DNA from: Eudorina sp. 2006-703-Eu-15
Taxonomy: Eukaryota > Chlorophyta > Chlorophyceae > Chlamydomonadales > Volvocaceae
Assembly: GCA_003117195.1 (NCBI GenBank)
Contig: BDSI01000006.1
Span: 1,486,238 to 1,550,237, forward strand
DNA length: 64,000 bases
Direction of reading: 5' to 3'
Position 1 is the stretch's first letter, and each line of letters starts with the position of its first letter. A model generated the notes under the pieces. It searched no databases. It was not told where the DNA came from and worked only from the letters and a program-made list of their open reading frames with translations. Positions 51,231-62,500 of the stretch are shown here, one piece after another. A program made the translations under genes and the position numbers.

Positions 51231-51749
51231 GGCCGAGGCGGCGGTGCCTGCGGCGACGGCGGTGGTAGCGGAGGCGGTAATGACCGACAGCACCACCCGC
51301 CTCCGCCAACCCGAACGCACCACCACCACCACCCAGAAGAGAGCTGCCCGCGGCGACGTCAACATCCCCTCGCCCTCGACACCAGCAATCATGCGCCCGA
51401 ACGCAGTCGGCGCCGTCGTAACACCTACGGCAGCTGCTGCTACTGCCGCAGCCGTGGCCTCCTCCGCCGCCTCCGTATCAAGCTCTTGCAGCCGGCAGCG
51501 CGGCCGCCATCCATGGTCGACGGCCGGAGTCGGAGCGGCGACAGCCTGGGCCACCTTGACACAAGCGGGGCCATGGTGGGCGGCGGTTTGGCTCTGAGGC
51601 TGGAGGAGAGGAGAGGAGGAGCTGCACAGCTGTCCGGAGGCGGTCTTCTCGGGGGTGGAGCGATGGGCGGCAGCCCCGACCGTACGTGCAGGCATCACGG
51701 TATCCGGTGGCGAAGGAGATCGGTTTTGAAGTGATTATTGGCTCCAACT

Positions 51750-52720
51750 GTGGCGCGGCGTGCCTGGGAAGCTGTGGTGGTTGAGGACCGGCTGCGTCTC
51801 AGCTGGGCCTGTGCCATATGGATTCTGACGGAGAGGGCAAGTTGTTGCTTGGATTGGGAAGTTTATTGGGAGGCGGGACTTCCATGTCTTCATTGGGTTT
51901 TATTCAAGGTTAAGATTTGTTTGTGGGCGCTTTGGATGTACGGTAGTTTTCCTTCCCATAGTGTTGAAGAGTGCTGCATTGGTTATGGAGTTGCGTGCGT
52001 GTGAGGGTCTGAGTTATGCCAATCGTGTCAAGAGGGAGGGGACAGGCGTGCCGACGGTTGATTGCCGTACGGCGAGCGGGTATATTGTTAAGAGGCAAGG
52101 GGGGTCGTTTGCGGGTGAACCCTAGAGATTTTGTGTCCGACGCCCGCCAACCGGGAGTGAAAATGTGTCGGTACGACCAATGGATGGGGGATCCACAGCA
52201 CCTGGAGGGATACATTCCGTCAGGGGACCATAGAAGCCTCATTCGGTTCCGTTTGTGCTGCTGGGCGATTGAGGTCAACCGCCCGAACGGTAGGGAGAGA
52301 GCGGACCGGGTATGCCCCATGTGTGATTCAGGGGCGGTGGAGGACGAGCATCATGTGTTTATGGAATGCCCTGCTTACGAAGGCATTCGTCAGGGTCTGC
52401 GACAAGTGAGTGACGTGGTAGATGGGAACATGCGTGTTGTCATGATGATGGCGGATCAACGTTTGCTCGCCAAAGCACTGCATGCCGCACGTCGGCTACG
52501 AAGCACGCACAGCGGTACGTCAGTCTGAGGTTTGACTTGCGCCTCGTTTTGTCTTACAGCTTTTTCTTAAGACATCATTGTTTCTCTAATAGTCTTTCTA
52601 CTCTTTTTCTCTTTCTTTTACTTTCTCTTTCTTTTGTTTGTTGGGGTTCGTGGTCCATGAGCCTCCTGGCTCGTCTGGGCCTTACGAGCTCAAGAAGCTT
52701 GTAACATCATCATCATCAAG
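51750..52720 (+). mobile_element. 3' fragment of a LINE with (CAT)n tail
   Basis: A frame at about 52040-52528 ends in CPMCDSGAVEDEHHVFMECP followed by AYEGIR, the zinc-binding C-terminal signature seen after the reverse transcriptase in many LINEs. About 150 bases further on the element closes with CTTACGAGCTCAAGAAGCTT then GTAACATCATCATCATCA, a microsatellite tail. No reverse-transcriptase core is present, so this is a 5'-truncated copy. Its left border is approximate. Confidence 0.7.
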
Positions 52721-54977
52721 GGGGGTCACTGTCAGGGGCGAGGACAGTGGCCCCCCGCTCGCCAGTGTCATTCCCGGTGGAACTGGTTGGGCGGTCGCCG
52801 GGCCTTGAACAACAGCAGCGACTCCTGGCCAGCGTTAGCCCCGAATCTAGATTACTTGACGCCAGCTGTCTATCGTAGAACTACTTAAGCCACGTATCCA
52901 TTTTAAGTAGCAATTTATCTTCATGCAATCTTCAGCTGTAGTTGGTAGCAGAGCTCTGGTTGGTAGGCTCACGAAGTGCTTCGCATGTACATGCATGTGA
53001 AATTGACATGGTAAAATAATTTGAATAATATTCTACAAATCTGTAGAAATTTCCGGAGGTATGGAACATCTATTTGCATTGCGTGTAGGAGCCGTCTGTC
53101 AGTATGTCGTATTTGAAGTGAATCCACTCCACCTGATGAAGTTAGAAGTTTCCACTCCACCAGTCGCAAAACGAGTCTTCCCTCTCTATTGACATGTTAT
53201 GCTTCTATATACCTCAAACGACCTACATGACTGTGATTATAACAATTGTTTGGACAAGCAACGACTCGCGTTCAGCGCAACGACCGGACATTTTTCCTTG
53301 GACGAAAAGCAATTGGCGTACGAGTACCGTAGGAGTATTCCACGCCGAAGGTAGGCAAGAGGTTGTAACAAAAAGACTACCGACGCGTCACGTGACATTG
53401 GAGGTGCCCTGATACAGACATTACAACAAATACCTACCTGATTCGATGCATGGCAGCAATAATAACTTTGATGGACAAATAGAGATCCCGTACCTTGTGA
53501 GGAGATACTTTGGCAGCTTTTCTTACTGTTTCCGTAAATCATTTTGGAGGGCGCCCAACGGCACACGGCCCTCGGCGTGGCCCGGGCAGGGCTAACTGAG
53601 TCGTCACGGCGACGAGCACCGCGGCCGGGCGGATGCAGGGCATGTAACGGCGGCGAGGAAGCGGGGCGGGGTCGGTCTGGGCGGTGGCTAGCCTGGTAAC
53701 TTGACGTTTCAGGCAGTAGGTAGCAATTAAATAGGCAACTTAACTAATGGAAGGTCAAACCACCGGCACAAGCACTGCCTGCACCGCGGCCTGCCCACAC
53801 CTCGGGCAGTGCTGCCGCAGCTGTGGCTGTGAAGGAGATAAGGGTGCCGGCGCTGCTTGGCCCCGACTTCCTCCTTCTCACGCACGGCTGCCCCTGTCCC
53901 TATCTATCCAGTTGCGCGGTACATAGGCGCTTTGGAGCTCCCAGTTGGACCGTCCCCATGCCCCGGGCGGAGGGCCTAATCCCGCCACTGGAAGAGTCCA
54001 ACACAGTCGCTGACGTGCCCTACGATTCTCCGCCCTCTGCTTGCTCGTGTGCAAGTCGCTCAGGGTCGCTCGTGCGCATGGGGAGGCGATGGAGGAGTTG
54101 CGGCAGCGGGGCTGTCGGAGGTTGATCCGAGGACGGGTTAGAGAAAAGACAACAGACATCGACCCCCGGTGTTTCTCAACACCACACTCCATGGCATGAG
54201 GTCACGCTAAACCGCGAGGTGTGAAGGGATTTGGCGGGATTAAGCAAGAATCCGCGAGGCCGTTTCAGCAAGTCGCGGGGCGCGGTCATGAAGTGTTGCT
54301 AGTGCCGCGGTAAGGGTCATGCCGGGGCGGTGCTAACGTGCTATCCTGTCCGCCGTCTCCGTCTCCGTATCCCCCGCATGGTCCACTGCAGCAGCTCAGT
54401 CAGCTCCCTGTCAGATGCCACTTCCCGACGTGGTCCGGGCGACGCGAGCTTCAGACGAACGAGCGGGTGGCAGGGTTCCTCGTGATGAATGGATGCATGG
54501 ATCACGTGCCGTTGGATGTGTCGTACAGATGACACGGCGGTCATCGCCGTACCCGTCACGGGCTGATGTTCGTACACTTCGACTTTGACTCGCGACCAGG
54601 CGTCCTGACATCGCCCGTTACCTGCTGGCCCGTGCTCGCGCTGACAAGTAGGGTGGGGTGAGCATTTCGCGCTGGTTGGTGTTTACTGGTTGATGGTGAT
54701 GGCCGTTGGCCAGGGTTTGATGGTTGTACGGCATATGTACGCCTCGTGAATCGTACGATGCGCAGGGAGCGGCGGAAAGTACAGGGCAGTTCGTTGGGCG
54801 GTTGGGCCTGACAGGGTGGTCAAACCGGCGGGACATCCAAGTCCTGCACTCCTTCACCCACATCGCCCTCAAGACCACCGCACCATCCTCAACGGCAGCA
54901 TATTGTTGCACCACCTCCTAAGGCACTGCGAGCCCGGGGCGGGGGCCAGGCGGCGCAGCTCGTCTGCCCGCTGCCCC
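52721..54977. other. Intergenic region, no gene supported
   Basis: AT-rich between about 52840 and 53560, GC-rich after that. It holds the second copy of the dispersed repeat (54831-54905) and the expected 3' UTR of the PAP2_C gene on the minus strand. Open frames show no recognisable family. Confidence 0.4.
54831..54905 (+). repeat. Dispersed repeat, copy 2 (DIQVLHSFTHI frame)
   Basis: Second copy of the element at 51041-51125, same orientation, about 3.8 kb away, with a short internal deletion after AAGACCACCG. Confidence 0.7.
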
Positions 54978-57900
54978 TCACGCCTTGCCGCCGATGACAA
55001 TGACGCCCGCAATGGCCAGGCAGCCCAGGATGAGGCCCACCACCCCGGGATGGAGCCGGTCGGGGGGCGTCCCGGGCGGCCTCCGGGGCAGCACCCGCTC
55101 CTCCGCCGGGTACACCCAGGCCAGCCAGTCCCACACCGCCCAGGTCACCACCACCGCCAACAGCATGTCCTGAGTGGATCGATGAATGAACGCGGGTCAG
55201 GACCGGGTGGGGGCGAGGGGCGATGTCATCGGTCCCCGGCGGGGAGGGGCGGGGGCGCGGATGGCCGTGTGGGTTTCGGGGCGGCGCGCGGTGGGCGTGT
55301 GGACAGTAGGGAGGGAGGGAGGGAGGGTTGCCGCCTACCCGCCTTGCGTCGGACTCCGGGCGGGTGAACAACTTCCAGACTTGAACGCGTGATCAACAGT
55401 CATGTCGTCGTCATGAGGCAAGGATATGGCATTGATGCAGCCCCTTGTCGTGCAGCCCCACGGGTCGGCGGGCAGATCGGGTCGGGACCTGCCATGCAGC
55501 CCAGTCTGGCGCAGCGCCACCAGAGGCCCGCCTTCCACGCAACCCCACAAGCAGTATGAATATAACCAATATACATACATATATATATGTCTACCAATTT
55601 CCTAAATCCTACACCCACCCCACCCCACTCGCCCCGGACCCCACCACGCTGTAGTGCTGCTCGTCCACCACATCCTTGACACATGCGTGCGCCAGCGCCA
55701 GCCACAGCACCGCCGTACTCAGCCTCCAGCCCGGGTAGTAGGTGCGGAAGGCAAGAGGGGCCAGCACCCAGAAGGCACCGTGGCCGCTGGGGTGAGGGAC
55801 GGAGGGAGGGAGGAAGGCGTGGGTCGTCGCGACCCTGGGGACCAGCGGGCTGGAACCGGGAGGGGGCACCCGGGTTTGCAACCCAACCCAACCTAACCCA
55901 ACCCAGCCCAGCCCAGCCGGCGCCAAATTGTGCGGGTGTGTACGGCACACGTGGGTGGTGCAGACGTCGGGTCGAGCCCAGCCCTTCTCCGTCCTTCGTT
56001 CAGGTGCCGTACCGTACCGTACCGTGCCGGGCATCACTGGTAGCGTGGTGGGCTGCCCGGAGCGGTGGCCGAGTGACTGCAACCCGGGAGACCCCCCGTT
56101 CCGTCAGCCAACGAGTGCCCCCCCATCCAGCCCCTAAGAAGCCCTCACGACCCGACCCCATCGAAGCCACGAGACATGCCCCACTCGCGGTGACGCAACA
56201 GAGGGGTGCTTCGGTGGTCTCCCCGATGGGCACCGACGGGACGCTGCCCCGGCCCACGTCAGACTCGGCTCCTCCGGCTGTGTGTTTGACGACTTGACGC
56301 AGACAAACACATCACGAAACGGGTGGCATGGCAGCAAAGCAAATCCCGCCCGCATGCCCCCAGCCATACCCATCATACCCATCGTACACACAGCTCCCCA
56401 TCACGGACCGGTTCACGGGCGAAATGGGGCGCCGACTGCCGCCCAGCCAATAACCGTGCCGCTACAGCGATACGGCGGTACGGCGGTACAGCAGTACGGC
56501 TTACCTGAAGATGAGATCGTTGCAGCCCCCGAAGCCGCGGATGGTGGTGTAGCCCAGTTTGACGGTGTCCCACAGCCCGGCGGGTACGGGCGGGAAGCGC
56601 CGCCGGTAGCAACCCGGCCGCGGGTTGGGCAGCACGGTGCACAGGAAGCACGCCATGCGCAACACGCGGCTGCAGCACACCGTCAGTACGACACGGGACA
56701 TAATCCCGAACCCAGAGTACGGCACCTGGTCCCACAGTACGGAGAACGCCAGCACCAGCTGCGCGCCCAGGAAGTGCAGCACGGTGGCGGCTCGCGCCCC
56801 CGCCAGCCAGCGGACCAGGGGGCTGCGACCCGAGAGCGCGTGTACGGCAAGAGCCACGTTGTCCTGCAGCCCCGGGACGTTGTCGTACTTGCGCATGTCC
56901 CACGCGGAGACCAGCCTGCGGCCCCCGGGGCGGCCGTCGGGTGGCGGTCGGGCGGGTGAGTGGGCGGGGGGCCGGGGGGGGGGGGATAAAAAGAAAAGAA
57001 AACCCATACCCAGAAACACACCCGGGCACACGCAAAATCACCCAGAATACTTGCGTGCCCAACCGCCCCCGCCCCGCCCCCCTCCGTCCCCCAACCGCCC
57101 CGCCCCGCCCCCTCCGGTCCCCAAACCGCCCCCGCCCCGCCCCACCAGACGACGCAGTTCTCCACCGTCAGCTCCACCATCATGGCCAGGAAGCACACCA
57201 CGAAGCGGGGCACCTCCGCGTGCTCGTCCCGCCACCGCCGGAAGCGCAGGATCCGGAGGGCGAGGAGGAGCACGCCTGGCAGCGGCCAATGGACAGGGCG
57301 GGGCAGAAGAGGGGTCGGGATGGGGGTGTGTGACGCGAGGGGAGACGGGAGAGGGGGGAAGGAGGCGGCCAAACACCGCATATGGAGGGCCTCCGCTGCA
57401 CAGCGTCCCCGTACGGCAGGGGTTTGCATGGGGCTCCACGGACGACATGCGGCGGCTTGTTCGCCAGGTCAGCCAGGGAGTCAGGGGCCACTTGGGGGGG
57501 CCAGGGGCCGCCGACCACACGCCGCACAGAGACGCAGTTGAGGCCCCGGGCGGGCCCGGGTGGGAGGGGACGCCGGCATGGCCGCCTGTCATGCAGCCCT
57601 GCCTCGCAACCTCACCCGCCGCTCACCAAGGAAAGCCGCCACCCGGGCGAAGGGGCCCGCCAGTGCCGCCACGAGCCCCTGAGTAGGTAGCACCGCCGCC
57701 GCCGCCGGCTGCAGCAGCAACACGGCAGTAGCCGCCAGGTCGACCCCGCGGCCGCAGCGGGACATCACCAGGGACCTCCGCCTGGTCAGTTCGTGAGGGA
57801 GGGTATGCGGCAGGACGGGGGGGAGGGTATGCGGCAGCGGCAGCGGCAGCGGCAGCGGCAGCGGCAGCGGCAGCGGCAGCGGCAGCGGCAGCGGCAGCGG

Positions 57901-58611
57901 CAGCGGCAGCGGCAGCGGCAGCGGCAGCGGCAGCGGCAGCGGCAGCGGCAGCGGCAGCACGATGGGGCCGGGCGGGAGGGGGCCAGGGCCGGGGGCTGCT
58001 GCTGCTGCTGCTGCGGCGGCGGCGGCGGAAGGTGGAGACCCGCGGTGGGTGCGGGTGGGTGCGGGTGGGTGCGGGTGGGTGCGGGTGGGTGCGGTGTCCG
58101 TCCCGCAATTCAGTGCAAAGGGCTGCTTCGGTGGGTATGTATCTGTCCCTAACGTCCCCCAGTGCGTAAAGTGCAATAGCAGGTGTGGCGGCAGCGACCG
58201 GGTGTTGCCTGTGACCCCCTGGCGTTGGACCCCGTGCAGGGGCAGGACTTGGACGGATACGCAGCAAGGCGGGTGGGTGGGTGGGCGGGAGAGCTGAAGC
58301 TTAAGGACGGGGCTCTTGCGGAGCGGGCATGCTGACGTGGCGCAGTGGTGGACGCGGAAGCGGGTGTGGCTGCAGTCTGGCCCTGCCCTCCTCCTCCCGC
58401 CCCCAAACCCCAAACTCAACCCAGCGCCGTACTCGCGTGCGGAGAGCTGCTTGTTGCAGTCAGCGGCTCCGAGACCCGCGGCAGTGGAGTCATTGCGCGA
58501 GTCACCGGAGGTGAGAGCGCCGCCGCCGCCAAGTCGCCTGCGTACGCTGTGTCCGGCCACTAGGTCGGATGGGTTAATGATCACCTGACCCTCCAACCCC
58601 AGGCCGGCCAT
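54978..58611 (-). CDS. Sphingomyelin-synthase-like PAP2_C membrane protein
   Basis: Firm exons 5' to 3': 57781-57627, 57275-57146, 56915-56505, 55786-55645 and 55169-54978 (TGA), all phase-consistent. The probable first exon begins at ATG 58611 (MAGLGLEGQVIINPSDLV) but its 3' edge is unresolved: the frame from 58611 to 57627 stays open, through a Leu-Pro hexanucleotide repeat that is more likely intronic. The C-terminal half carries RMACFLCTVLPNPRPGC, then GGCNDLIFSGHGAFW, then EQHYSVDMLLAVVVTWAVWDW. The SGH histidine and the HYSVD histidine and aspartate are the catalytic triad of the PAP2_C family (sphingomyelin synthase, SMS-related and inositol-phosphorylceramide synthases). Several hydrophobic segments fit a six-helix transferase in Golgi or plasma membrane that moves a phospho-head group to ceramide or diacylglycerol. 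The exact head group cannot be read. The gene diverges from the ARM-TIR gene. Confidence 0.82.
57832..57958. repeat. (CGGCAG)n hexanucleotide tandem repeat, about 21 copies
   Basis: An uninterrupted run of CGGCAG. On the minus strand it would encode alternating Leu-Pro in the frame that links the first and second exons of the PAP2_C gene. Most likely intronic and length-variable. Confidence 0.95.
58044..58094. repeat. 10-bp tandem repeat GCGGGTGGGT
   Basis: Five near-identical units, G-rich on the plus strand, in the 5' part of the PAP2_C gene (minus strand). G-tracts of this kind can form quadruplexes. Confidence 0.9.
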
Positions 58612-59550
58612 CGTGCTGGGCACCAAATAGGAAAACGTTTCCTGTGTTCGTTCTGCTTATCGAAAGTATTATTAGAGTTGCTTCAAAAGGTAGCCGCGAC
58701 ACAGGAGTCGCGGTTTTACTTCACGCCGGAGTTCGTAAGAACTTTTTTGTGGAACTAAAATTGGGCATAATACTTGACACTATCTGCCGTTTAATTTCTA
58801 AACAATTGCAGCACTGCCACAACGTCAGGGTCACTGCCACGGTCCCGCCTAGAGAAGATAAAACCTGCAACGTGAAACAATAATGCAATCGATTGAAGTA
58901 ATGTATCAATCTAGCCTGCTTGATGGCGGGAGCATGCACAACAAAGGCTCCGGATGGGGCTTGTCAAGGCGGTTGGTGGCCGCGTCACAGACGTGCAGCA
59001 ACGTCGTTACGACATCGTATTTTTCGTCAGCAAGGCAATTTTAGTATAATCTGTCAAAGACCGCACGGCGCGTGCATTTCCAGCCCCTTTATGCAAGTTT
59101 CTTCTGCTGCGCTTAAACTTCATTAACATGCCGCTCCACCGATACAGATAAATACTGAGACATGGGCAATTCGAATAATTAAGAAATTCTCGGGTCGTAA
59201 TGAAAACAAACCGTACAACGCACTGTTGCGTTGTGATGTACCTGTCTCTCAATCCGAATTTGGATGCTTGAATTGCCTCCAAGTCCAACGCCACAATTTG
59301 AACAGCCTATGTACTGTTACGGGCCAGTGTTCGGGTCGGGGCTACATCGGGGACGGTTCCGTACCTGGAATTCCTTCATGACTCGACGGTTCATTCAACC
59401 TGTCGTTGGTTGATTTTTTGGAAACGGAATTATGAAAATGGTTCAGACGACAGTGTGACTTATCAACTTTTTTCTTTTGCGTGACCAGCGTTACATATGG
59501 ACATCACCTTGGCCATCGAGCCTCCCTTATTCGATCAAATTGTATGAGAA
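58612..59550. promoter_or_regulatory. Shared divergent 5' region of the PAP2_C and ARM-TIR genes
   Basis: 939 bases separate the two start codons, which point away from each other. The spacer is AT-rich compared with both genes and has no coding signal. It must hold both promoters. No individual site could be assigned. Confidence 0.5.
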
Positions 59551-62500
59551 ATGGCGGAGCGGGGGTCGATGGCCAAGGAGGCAGACGCGGCCAGCAAGCT
59601 GGAGCGCTTAGTTGAACAGCTCGACACTTTAGAGCCGGTGGTGGTCGCTCGCGCGCTACAGGATATGCACGATAATGGGCTGCCGTCGACAGTGCAGCAG
59701 GCAGTTCAGCTCAGGAACCATAATGTTGTGTCGACGCTCGTCGTCCTATTGGAGCCCACCTACGACGTTACTCTGAGGAGCCATGCTTTGCATGTCATTG
59801 CTCGGATGTGCAAGCTTGACCGAATGGTAAGGGGTTATTGTCTAAGTTTTTTCCGGGCCGGATTCGGGTGTAGGTAGCCGCCTGCCGCCCATACCGCCCA
59901 CGGTTAATTAACGTAGCGTGAATGTGGTTGCAATGTCTGCCATAGTCCAGTCACAACGCGGCGAATCATGACGGGCCCGGCGGTTGGCATCTCTGTTACT
60001 TGAAATCACTGCGTCGAGGATCTGTGGTTGAAGCGGCTCACCGCGGTCTCGACAACACGCGCTCACAAATTCGGCGAGAACTTACAGGCGCATGAAAGAA
60101 CGCAACCACACCGCTGATAATGGTCTTCCCGTCCGCTGGTGGATGCCGTGCCCGTCAGCCGCGCCGCCCTCTCAGCGGACCCTCCTGCCCCGCCCCACCC
60201 CGGCCCACCCCGCCCCACCCCGGCCCCGCAGTGCCAGGACAGTTTCATCAACCACGGGGCAGCTCGGAAGCTGATTAAGAACTCAGACACCACACTGGGC
60301 AGGGAGGTGGACGCGCCGGCAGCCATCCGCGCCCTGGCGTGTCTGGTGGCCGGCGAGGAGACGGGGCCCTCCCAGCTGGCCGCGGTCGAGGTGAGCCACC
60401 ACCCGCCACCACCGCCCGGGGCGATGCCCTATGCCCCACCCCTGCGTGAGCACCCATGTCCTCGTGTGCGTGTGTTGTGCGGGTGGGGGAGTGTGCCCGC
60501 GTGTTGGTTGATTGTGGAAGGGCGGGCGTATCGTGTCAAGACATCAAGACTGGGAATCCATCCATGGGTGAACCCCGGGAATTCATCCCGGGCCACTGGC
60601 ACTCGGTGGCGGGCGACCCCCGAGTGCCCCTTTCCCCCGCCACTGCGGTGGTCAGGCCGGCCGGTGCCGGTGGGTGCCCACCTGCACTCGAGGGCCCCTG
60701 CCCTCGAGGGCACCTGCACCGGGCCCACTGCCCCGCGCCCCCCGAGGTCCAGGGCCGCCCCCGCCCCCTTTCTGTTCGCCCCCAGGACGTCTTCCTCAGC
60801 GGCCTCATCGCCCGTATGCACGGGGAGCTGGTGGCCCGCCGCCTCAAACCCGACGACCTCCTCGCCGCCATCGCCGCCTTCCTGTCCGCGGTCGCGACCT
60901 GCCCGGCCAACCACCTGCGTCTGAGGGATGCCGCGCTGCTGCCGCTGCTGCCCGGGCTGCTCGAGGCCACGTTTGGCGGCGCCGCCGCCGCTGCCGCGGC
61001 AGCCGGCGGCGCCATCCTCGACGTCGTGTACCAGCTGTCGACCTCGGACGCGATCGCGCCGTCGCTGCGTACGGAGCTGTACTTTGAGGCGCTGGCGGGC
61101 GTGCTGTCGGCGGCGCCCGCCATGTCGGCGGCGCGTCGTACGGCGCTGCTGGCGATCTGCAATGTGTTCGGACCCGACGCGGACAATGTACGGGCGGAGG
61201 AGGTCCTGAGGGTCAACGGCGCGCCGCCGCTGCTGACGTCGCTGCTGGCGGCGGCGCTGGGGCCGGCGGATGTGGGCGCGGCGGCGCGAGCGACGGGTGT
61301 GACCGCCTCCGTCGGTGGCGGCGCCGGCGCCGTTGGCGGCTTCCAGCGGCGTTGCGGCGGGCTGGGGGCCGGCGGCGCGCGGGGCATGAGGGCCTCCGAT
61401 GGCGGCATGTTGGGCCGGGCAAGGACGTCCGGCAGCGGCGGCGCCGCCGGCGGCGGCGCCGCCGCCGGCGATGGCTTGGCGGGTGGCGGCGGCGGCGGCG
61501 GCGGCGGCGACAGCGACTGGCCTACATCCCGGGGGCCCCACGACGAGGCGCACGCCGCCGGCGGCCGCAAGGGCACCAAGAACGGTCCGGCCCTGACCAG
61601 CCTCACGGCGCCCGGGTTTGGCGGCGGCGGCACCGGCGGCACCGGCAAGGCACCCTCGCGGCCCTCCGGCGACGGCGTCTCCGCGGACTCTGCGCCGGTC
61701 GCCCTGGAGGCCATCCTCCACAGCCTCAAGTGCCTGGCCGCCAACTCGATGCTGGCGCGCAAGCTGGCGAAGCCCGGCTCGCCCGCCTACGCCCTGCCGT
61801 CGCTCCTGGACGCGCTCGTCGCCTCGCTGCAGCACGCCGCCGCCGGCACCCTCTCCCGCGCGGCGCTGGCGGCTCGCGCCTCCGCCGGCGCGCAGACGCT
61901 GCTGCGGCTGGCGTGCTGCGCGGAGCTGGTGCCGCTGCTGCGCGCGGCGGGCGTGCCGGCCGTGCTGCGCATGCTAGCGGTGGAGGCGGACGACCCGCGG
62001 GTCGGTGAGGCGGCCTGCGTCGCGCTGCTGTACATGGGGGACACGGGGCTGGTGGGATACACCAGCCGGCCGGCGGCGGCGGCGTTCAGGGCGTTGTATC
62101 GCAATGGTACGACACCGGCTGGATCGGAGCCGGAGCTGGGCAACCGGTAAGGCGGGGGACCTCGGGGGGCTGGGGTGCCGTCGTAATACACCGGGTGGGT
62201 CCCATCACAATACACCGGGTGGGTGGGTGGGTGGGTGAGAGTGTCGGTGTGGGGGTGGGTGGATGCGGTGATGGTGGTTGGGTTGGGTTGGCGGTCGTTA
62301 TCAGGTGCCGGTGACCAGGACATGGTGCGCCAAGGCGTATATGTGTCCCCCCTGCTCCTTGCTGGAGGGCCAGGGAGGATGCGTTCGCTTCCTTTGAAAT
62401 CCCGCACACGGTACTTACTCTGCCCGTACCGCGGGGGGGGGGAGTGGGGGCGGATGGGGTGGATGGACAGAGGGGAGCGACGAGCGAGCGGCCCGGGTCT

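Noticed and set aside
50342..51597. Plus-strand frames of 242-308 codons
   Set aside because: Made mostly of GCC/GCG repeats and a dispersed repeat. No conserved domain, no splice context, and the other frames are equally open.
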